Assembly (NCBI GenBank): GCA_965369375.1
Contig: CBDUQN010000043.1
Coordinates: forward strand, 1 to 25,208
Direction of reading: 5' to 3'
DNA from: CBDUQN01 sp965369375
Lineage (GTDB): Bacteria; Krumholzibacteriota; Krumholzibacteriia; Krumholzibacteriales; Krumholzibacteriaceae
Length of the DNA stretch: 25,208 nucleotides
Each line of letters starts with the position of its first letter. Within the stretch, counting starts at the first letter, position 1. The notes beneath the pieces were generated by a model. That model had not been told where the DNA came from. It did no database searches and was given only the letters and a program-made list of their open reading frames with translations. Of the stretch, positions 20,783 through 25,208 are shown in pieces. A program made the translations under genes and the position numbers.

Positions 20783-22381
20783 CTAGAACTTCTCATCGTA
20801 CTTCGTCCACAGATCATCACCGAGCTTCCAGTACGCCGCAACCACCTTCTCGGCGAATTCGTTGCTGTAGGCGGTGAGATACGCTATCGCCTTTTCGGGA
20901 TCTTCCTCGAGGAGGCGAAGGGCCTCGTCCTCGATCCGCTTTTGCGCCTCGAACGCCTTCTCGTGAAGGGGATCCCTGACGGCGAAGACATCATGCCTCA
21001 TATCTCCCCACCGGTGCGCGGCGATCGTGCTCGCCCGGTTGAAGGCCCACCAGGCGCTCTCGCGCGTATAGCCCGGACGCCCCTTCTCGCCACCCCACTG
21101 GTAGGAGTCGGGAACTTCGGTTATGCAATTGTAGAGCGGCACATAGCACGTCATCGCCGGATTGTCCCACCCGAACCAGACGAGCCCGCCGACCGGATCG
21201 GGAAGCCAGTCACGCGACTGGGTGATAATAACATATATGCAGTAGTAACGGGCGATCGTGCGTTCGCCGTACGTGCCGAGACCTCCGTTTATCTTCCACA
21301 GCGGCATCTGGTCGTAGTTCATAAACGGATTCGCATACGGACTTTTGACCCAATTGCCGTCCTCGTCCGGGGCGAGCATGAATTTCGTCATGTCGAAATC
21401 GGTGTCCTCGTACGTGTCTGCGAAGAGCCGCATCATGTCTTTTAACGATACCTTCTTTTCCGGCTTGACCGAGAAGGGGAAGTTCTCGCCGTTCGGATCG
21501 AGCTCGAGCGATGGCGCGAGGAGATCGAAGACGCGCCACTCGCGGCGGCGGGCCCACATCGATTTCCTGTCGCCGTACACGTAACAGAACTCGAACGTCT
21601 CCCCGCTCTTCGGATCCCAGAGACCGAGCTTCTCGGCGGCGCTGAAAACGTTCTTCGATGCCATGAAATGATCCTTGTCCTTGGTATCTATCTCGCGGAT
21701 GCGGGACGAGTTGGCATTGACGCTCACATGATCGTCCGGGACTCGCTGCGCGGCCCAGACGGCGCCCATGTTCCCCTGGCCGGGGCCGACGATCTCCATG
21801 TGCCACACCTCTTTCGTGTCCGCGATCGTGAGGCACTCGCCGGCGTCGTTATAGCCGTATTTCTCGAGGAGCTCACCGGCGACCTCGATCGCCTCGCGGG
21901 CCGTTTTGGCGCGCTCGGCCATGAGACGGGTAAGCTCGTAGCAGTTTATCATCCCCCGGTCGCTCTTGAGCTCGTCCTTTCCACCGAAGGTCGACTCGCC
22001 TATCGCGAGCTGGTGCTCGTTCATCGCTGGGTAGATAGAGTAGATATGGCCGTACGTCTCGAGGGGGCGGGGGATGGAGCCGGTGTACTGTAGCCCCGTC
22101 GTGTCCCCCAACTCGATCATGAAGTCGGTCTTGAGAAATACGAGATCCTCCGCGCCCTTCGCGTGCTTCGCGTGCGGGACGATATCGATCCACGTGCGCC
22201 CGTCGTGGCCGTCGCACGTATGAGACGTCATGACCGACCCGTCGGCTGATGCGAGCCGTCCGACGGTGATCGTCGTACATCCCTCGGGATAGACCTTGAC
22301 CGCCTCGGCCGCATGCGGCGCCGAAACCGGAAAGAGTGCCGATAAACTGAGTAAGATGATAAAAAAACTAAGCTTACGCAT
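20783..22381 (-). CDS. Exported peptidase family C69 (U34) dipeptidase
   Basis: This protein has 532 residues from the ATG at 22381, with AAGGAG 6 bases upstream. The signal peptide MRKLSFFIILLSLSALFPVSAPHA is clear. The family start GCTTITVGRLASADGS puts the nucleophile at Cys35 within an Ntn-hydrolase fold. Other family marks are YPAMNEHQLAIGESTFGG, DAGECLTIADTKEVWHMEIVG and VWAAQRVPDDHVSVNAN. Relatives (PepD/dipeptidase A) hydrolyse a wide range of dipeptides. Here an N-terminal signal, and a Cys that is not at the start of the mature chain, indicate an extracytoplasmic enzyme that may need propeptide removal. It is flanked by gaps of 115 and about 390 bases and probably forms its own unit. 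TACAAT about 46 bases upstream of the start codon could be its -10. Confidence 0.93.
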   Translation of the reverse strand: MRKLSFFIILLSLSALFPVSAPHAAEAVKVYPEGCTTITVGRLASADGSVMTSHTCDGHDGRTWIDIVPHAKHAKGAEDLVFLKTDFMIELGDTTGLQYTGSIPRPLETYGHIYSIYPAMNEHQLAIGESTFGGKDELKSDRGMINCYELTRLMAERAKTAREAIEVAGELLEKYGYNDAGECLTIADTKEVWHMEIVGPGQGNMGAVWAAQRVPDDHVSVNANSSRIREIDTKDKDHFMASKNVFSAAEKLGLWDPKSGETFEFCYVYGDRKSMWARRREWRVFDLLAPSLELDPNGENFPFSVKPEKKVSLKDMMRLFADTYEDTDFDMTKFMLAPDEDGNWVKSPYANPFMNYDQMPLWKINGGLGTYGERTIARYYCIYVIITQSRDWLPDPVGGLVWFGWDNPAMTCYVPLYNCITEVPDSYQWGGEKGRPGYTRESAWWAFNRASTIAAHRWGDMRHDVFAVRDPLHEKAFEAQKRIEDEALRLLEEDPEKAIAYLTAYSNEFAEKVVAAYWKLGDDLWTKYDEKF

Positions 22382-22661
22382 CGATGCTCCTTTCTCTCCG
22401 TTCGCACGGAATCTGCAAGTTATCTGAATTGTAAGGGTATACCTTAACACATAACGAGGTGTCGCACAATTTCTAATTAGGAACCGTTCGGGAATATGTG
22501 GGGGGTGCGGGGGGTCGTGTGAAGCCGGTATATATCGAGGTGGAGCTCGAGATCACTCCCGGCACCGGGCGTAACTCAGGTTATGGCGAAGAAGACGCAA
22601 TTGCCGTTGGGAGTGACCTGGACGGCGGATTCGCGGGGCCTGAAAAGGTGGGGAAAATTCC

Positions 22662-22679
22662 ACTCCCGACGTCGGGAGT
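22662..22679. repeat. Perfect 18-bp palindrome
   Basis: ACTCCCGACGTCGGGAGT reads the same on both strands. It lies in the gene-free stretch between the dipeptidase and the anti-sigma gene. It could be an operator, an insertion target or part of a dispersed repeat; it is too symmetric, with no loop, to be a good terminator. Confidence 0.6.
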
Positions 22680-22724
22680 AGCGGCTCTTTAAAATCAACG
22701 GGTTACGGCGATATTTTCACTCTT

Positions 22725-22750
22725 ATAGAAAAACTCAATAGAAAAACTGA
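22725..22750. repeat. 13-bp tandem repeat
   Basis: Two adjacent 13-bp units beginning ATAGAAAAACT (22725-22737 and 22738-22750) differ at one position. They lie just beyond the 3' end of the anti-sigma gene; on the minus strand they give two TTTTT tracts, which could help termination. Confidence 0.5.
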
Positions 22751-22771
22751 AATGGCCGTGTGAAAGACATA

Positions 22772-23572
22772 TCATTCTTCTGAAAAGCTGATCTGAACCT
22801 TGATGAGCTTATCCCCCTCTTCAGATATCTCGGGAGTGGAGCTGCGGATCATTCCCAGCCTGCTCAATGCCTCGAGGAGCACGTGATACCTATCCGCGCG
22901 TATCTCAACTGTCATGCTCGACGGTGTGCCGGGATCTTCGCGGTATTCGGATTTGATCACTCTGGCGCCCGCCGATTGCAGGGCGGCCTGAAGCGGCGGC
23001 ACTCCTTTCTCTCTCCCCTTTTTCATACGCTTCGGCGCTGCACTTCTTTCCTCCGTCGTCATCCCGACAGCTCTATCCTCCATCATCTTCCCGGCTGCTC
23101 TCTCCTCCGCCTTCCTCTCGACGGTTCCTCCCTCCGTCATCTTTTCGACGGATCTTCCCTCCGTCATCTTCTCTACGGCCTCCTGACGCGGAGGAACACC
23201 CATGGCTATCTCGATCTCGTACATGGTATCGCGGTGCCTGATACCCGCGAGATAGAATACGAGAACAAGCACCGCGGCGAGGGCCGCCACCTCGAGCGGA
23301 AGCTTGACCTTTACGGGAACGAAGAGGCGCCGCGCGAACTCCGTGACGGCGGATCGCTTCTCGAGCCTTTCGCGCACCCTGTCGATAAAATCCTCCGGTT
23401 CCTCGACCGCTTCCATCCGATGCATCTGCTCGATTATCCGTGACATCGATTCGTACGTATCGAGACATTCCGCGCAGCGGTCGAGATGCTCCCTGACCCC
23501 GGACGCCTCTTCTTCAGCGAGCATCCCGTCGGCGTACGCGGACAGCAATTCATTTACCTCGTGACACTCCAT
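22772..23572 (-). CDS. Membrane anti-sigma factor with zinc-finger domain and 9-residue repeats
   Basis: This 266-residue protein has an N-terminal zinc-binding anti-sigma domain: C3-H4 near the start and H29-x3-C33-x2-C36 in EHLDRCAEC. A transmembrane helix (about 93-111, EVAALAAVLVLVFYLAGI) follows. The linker 133-177 is five tandem 9-residue repeats of the form VEKMTEGRS. The periplasmic C-terminus (about 192-266) resembles the extracytoplasmic domain of other zf-HC2 proteins. It should bind and hold the ECF sigma factor encoded immediately upstream until an envelope signal releases it. It starts 1 base after the sigma gene stop, so the two are translationally coupled. The repeat linker is unusual and may set the distance between the membrane and the sensing domain. 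Confidence 0.9.
   Translation of the reverse strand: MECHEVNELLSAYADGMLAEEEASGVREHLDRCAECLDTYESMSRIIEQMHRMEAVEEPEDFIDRVRERLEKRSAVTEFARRLFVPVKVKLPLEVAALAAVLVLVFYLAGIRHRDTMYEIEIAMGVPPRQEAVEKMTEGRSVEKMTEGGTVERKAEERAAGKMMEDRAVGMTTEERSAAPKRMKKGREKGVPPLQAALQSAGARVIKSEYREDPGTPSSMTVEIRADRYHVLLEALSRLGMIRSSTPEISEEGDKLIKVQISFSEE
23042..23176 (-). repeat. Five tandem 27-bp repeats inside the anti-sigma gene
   Basis: Five consecutive 27-bp units encode VEKMTEGRS, VEKMTEGGT, VERKAEERA, AGKMMEDRA and VGMTTEERS. At DNA level they share the core AAGATGACGGAGG with drift toward the 3' units. The first two are nearly identical, which indicates recent duplication and a potential for length variation between strains. 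Confidence 0.85.
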
Positions 23573-23573
23573 A

Positions 23574-24182
23574 TCAGATCTTCCCTTTTAGTAATTCCCT
23601 CAGCTGCAGCCTCGCTCTCGACAGCTTCGACTTGACCGTCCCCATTTTGAGGCCGGTGAGTTCGACGATCTCCTCGTACGATCTTGCTTCGATATCACGC
23701 AGGACGACGACCAGCTTCTGCTTGGCGGGCAGCGCGTTGATTGCGCTCTGAATGAGGCGGCCGACCTCCTTCTGTATCGCTTCTGCAGCGGGGGAACGTC
23801 CGGGATCCTTGATGTCGGTTGGCTTTTTGTCATTATCCATATCACTCACCACATTTATCCTGACTCTCTTTGATCTGAGCCGGTAATCGAGCGAATTCAA
23901 TCTGTTCTTGCACGTGTTGACTGCGATCCGGTAAATCCAGGTCTTGAAACTCGACTCGAACCGAAAATTCTTCAACGCCCTGCTGACCTTGATAAATACC
24001 TCCTGCGCGCAATCGTCGGCGTCGTCGTAATCACCGAGCAGGCGAAAACACAGGTTGAACACCATTCTCTTATGCAACAGGATCAGGTTGTTGAAGGCGT
24101 TTGGATCGCCCGCAAGAAACAACTCGATGAATTTCTTGCTCTCGAGATCTCTGTCAGCCGGCGAATCTATTTTATCATGCAT
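23574..24182 (-). CDS. ECF-type RNA polymerase sigma factor (RpoE-like)
   Basis: This 202-residue protein has the standard ECF architecture. Region 2 spans about 25-95, with DYDDADDCAQEVFIKV and FKTWIYRIAVNTCKNRL; an acidic linker follows, rich in Asp/Lys. Region 4 spans about 148-200, with LPAKQKLVVVLRDIE, SYEEIVELTGLKMGTVKSKLSRAR and a recognition helix. It should direct transcription of envelope- or stress-response genes when released from the anti-sigma factor encoded 1 base downstream. The start ATG at 24182 has only a weak upstream AGAAA. It lies 23 bases after the stop of the next upstream gene, so co-transcription with that gene is possible. Its own target promoters cannot be identified from this window. 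Confidence 0.93.
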   Translation of the reverse strand: MHDKIDSPADRDLESKKFIELFLAGDPNAFNNLILLHKRMVFNLCFRLLGDYDDADDCAQEVFIKVSRALKNFRFESSFKTWIYRIAVNTCKNRLNSLDYRLRSKRVRINVVSDMDNDKKPTDIKDPGRSPAAEAIQKEVGRLIQSAINALPAKQKLVVVLRDIEARSYEEIVELTGLKMGTVKSKLSRARLQLRELLKGKI

Positions 24183-24205
24183 GCATCGTTATTTCTGGGG
24201 CGCCA

Positions 24206-25208
24206 TCAATCTTTGACCAGCAATTCTGCGTTTCCTATCCATATGGCCAGATACGGAAAAGCGCTTCCCTTCCTCTTAAGATAGAGCATAAAAGGAACGT
24301 TGAAAACAAGCACTTTGAAATCAACCGGAGGCCCTTTTTTGATCGCTAATTCAGCTTCGGATCTAACCGTCGCTCCGCACTTATCCAGCTTGAAGCGGAT
24401 ATTTTGTTTGGCCTCGGCGACGAAATAATCCTCGAACCCCTTGTTCAGAAGGAAAAGACCGAGAAGCGGCAAATACGAATGATCGATCGGCAGATCGAAC
24501 TTCGGAATCTGAAGCGTATCTTTTTCTTCGAGAAGCTCAGGGTTGCTGCCTTCGATTCTCGCATCCACCATCCGGTATGTTTCGAGAATGGTTTTCCCGG
24601 GTTTGACGCGGGCAAGTATGATTTCGTCGTCGGGATGTTGCGACTCCAAGCGGACGATAAAATCACGGTGATTCACATAATCAAAGATTTCCACCTGATC
24701 GCGAAGCCTCCGGTGAGACTCATCGGCATATTTACTGATGCCGAATCCCCTCACTTTCGAATACCCATTGCCATTGTAAAAGGATATCGAATTCGTAAAA
24801 CTCTCGAAGGCGGTTTCGAACAGGAGCTCTTTTATGAAATATGCATATGCGAGAATAACATCATCTTCGTTGTATTGTTCATCGACATGCGGAGCATCGC
24901 TTCCGAATTTCGCCCGCAGCGCCTCGTTGATCCTGTCAGCGATGTTATCGGAGCCGTACCCCACCATCGCCGGGTAATCCTCTTCATGGATATCCGCATC
25001 GGTCGAAAGGTTCCTGTTCAGGATCCGGACCAGCTCCAACGGTTTCTCCAGACGGATGTCCTCCCCCACGATATCGTCCTTCATATCGTTCCATGCGATC
25101 TGGAATGTGGAACAGAAAACGCTATTCCACCCCGGCACGATCGGGGCTTCCATATGGGGCGTCACACTCGTTACCGGCGCTGCGCACTTTCGCGCCGCAA
25201 GAGGCATC
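24206..25208 (-). CDS. Unrecognised protein, open at the 5' end; weak serpin-like C-terminus
   Basis: At least 333 residues are encoded and the frame is still open at the window edge, so the true start may lie outside; an ATG sits at 25207-25205. I do not recognise a family with confidence. Visible features are GWNSVFCSTFQIAWNDMKDD near residue 27 and a C-terminal VPFMLYLKRKG ... YLAIWIGNAELLV. The latter recalls the closing strands of serpins (PF-x-x-x-I followed by a short beta segment), but no reactive-centre hinge is apparent. Secondary structure looks mixed alpha/beta with many acidic residues. No signal peptide is visible in the part seen, although LAARKC near the edge could hint at a lipobox if the gene extends. 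It is in the same direction as the ECF sigma gene, 23 bases upstream of it, so it may share its transcript. Confidence 0.6.
   Translation of the reverse strand, partial: MPLAARKCAAPVTSVTPHMEAPIVPGWNSVFCSTFQIAWNDMKDDIVGEDIRLEKPLELVRILNRNLSTDADIHEEDYPAMVGYGSDNIADRINEALRAKFGSDAPHVDEQYNEDDVILAYAYFIKELLFETAFESFTNSISFYNGNGYSKVRGFGISKYADESHRRLRDQVEIFDYVNHRDFIVRLESQHPDDEIILARVKPGKTILETYRMVDARIEGSNPELLEEKDTLQIPKFDLPIDHSYLPLLGLFLLNKGFEDYFVAEAKQNIRFKLDKCGATVRSEAELAIKKGPPVDFKVLVFNVPFMLYLKRKGSAFPYLAIWIGNAELLVKD

Larger units (their letters stand above)
22451..22771. other. Gene-free stretch with palindromes and tandem repeats, possible relic element
   Basis: No convincing gene is visible. It holds ACTCCCGACGTCGGGAGT (22662-22679), a perfect 18-bp palindrome. 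Outer copies of its arms occur as CACTCCC (22555-22561) and GGGAGTG (22606-22612). It also holds a 13-bp tandem duplication beginning ATAGAAAAACT (22725 and 22738). A short ORF (ATG at 22583) ends inside the palindrome at TAG (22679-22681), and the same frame stays open for 19 more codons after it. That would fit a decayed small gene or a dispersed repeat. Confidence 0.4.

Noticed and set aside
22498..22692. 64-codon plus-strand frame in the gene-free stretch
   Set aside because: It has no Shine-Dalgarno, no family resemblance and runs through the perfect palindrome; kept only as part of the possible relic element.

Overview
The window reads as one chromosomal segment from a Gram-negative, probably anaerobic or facultatively anaerobic bacterium, most likely an uncultivated lineage. 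The Gram-negative call rests on a C-terminal-aromatic beta-barrel protein and many exported enzymes. The anaerobic leaning comes from an orange-protein (ORP) type Fe-S/metal ATPase cluster, a five-heme cytochrome and a rubrerythrin-like protein. A carboxypeptidase-regulatory/TonB-plug-like insert in a DUF4139 protein and a secreted CGTPGFWKN protein fit FCB-group candidate phyla or Deltaproteobacteria-like genomes. I cannot fix the taxon from the sequence. Almost everything is on the minus strand; only the first gene and the DUF4139 gene are on the plus strand. Strong Shine-Dalgarno sequences place several starts at GTG or TTG.

Left part (1-9,000). A secreted CGTPGFWKN protein ends at a bidirectional terminator shared with a PLP-dependent trans-sulfuration enzyme. 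Next, reading leftward from 7,390, is a tightly packed operon: two ORP/NifX-type proteins, a Gly/Arg-rich DUF5320-like protein, a small zinc-ribbon protein, two MinD-type ATPases with inserted 2x[4Fe-4S] ferredoxin domains, and an Mrp/NBP35 ATPase fused to an ORP domain (MrpORP type). It starts at a near-consensus sigma-54 promoter (7375-7390). Immediately upstream on the same strand is a sigma-54 enhancer-binding protein with a cysteine-bearing PAS domain. This matches, from recall, the sigma-54-controlled ORP operons of Desulfovibrio vulgaris, but here the metal genes form one co-directional block. It is the most interesting system in the window.

Middle part (9,000-17,200). A DUF4139 envelope protein on the plus strand converges on a set of exported peptidases: gamma-glutamyltransferase and an S9 prolyl-oligopeptidase-family enzyme (probable operon), then a long-form SppA. 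With the C69 dipeptidase further right, these suggest processing and scavenging of peptides in the envelope.

Right part (17,200-25,208). A five-heme cytochrome c, a monoheme outer-membrane barrel protein and a rubrerythrin-like protein lie in the same direction, separated by gaps that include a REP-like palindrome cluster. Then come the C69 dipeptidase, a 321-bp gene-free stretch with palindromes and short repeats, and an ECF sigma/anti-sigma pair. The anti-sigma factor carries five tandem 27-bp (9-residue) repeats in its linker. The window ends inside an unrecognised gene. No tRNA, rRNA, CRISPR array or intact insertion sequence was seen.
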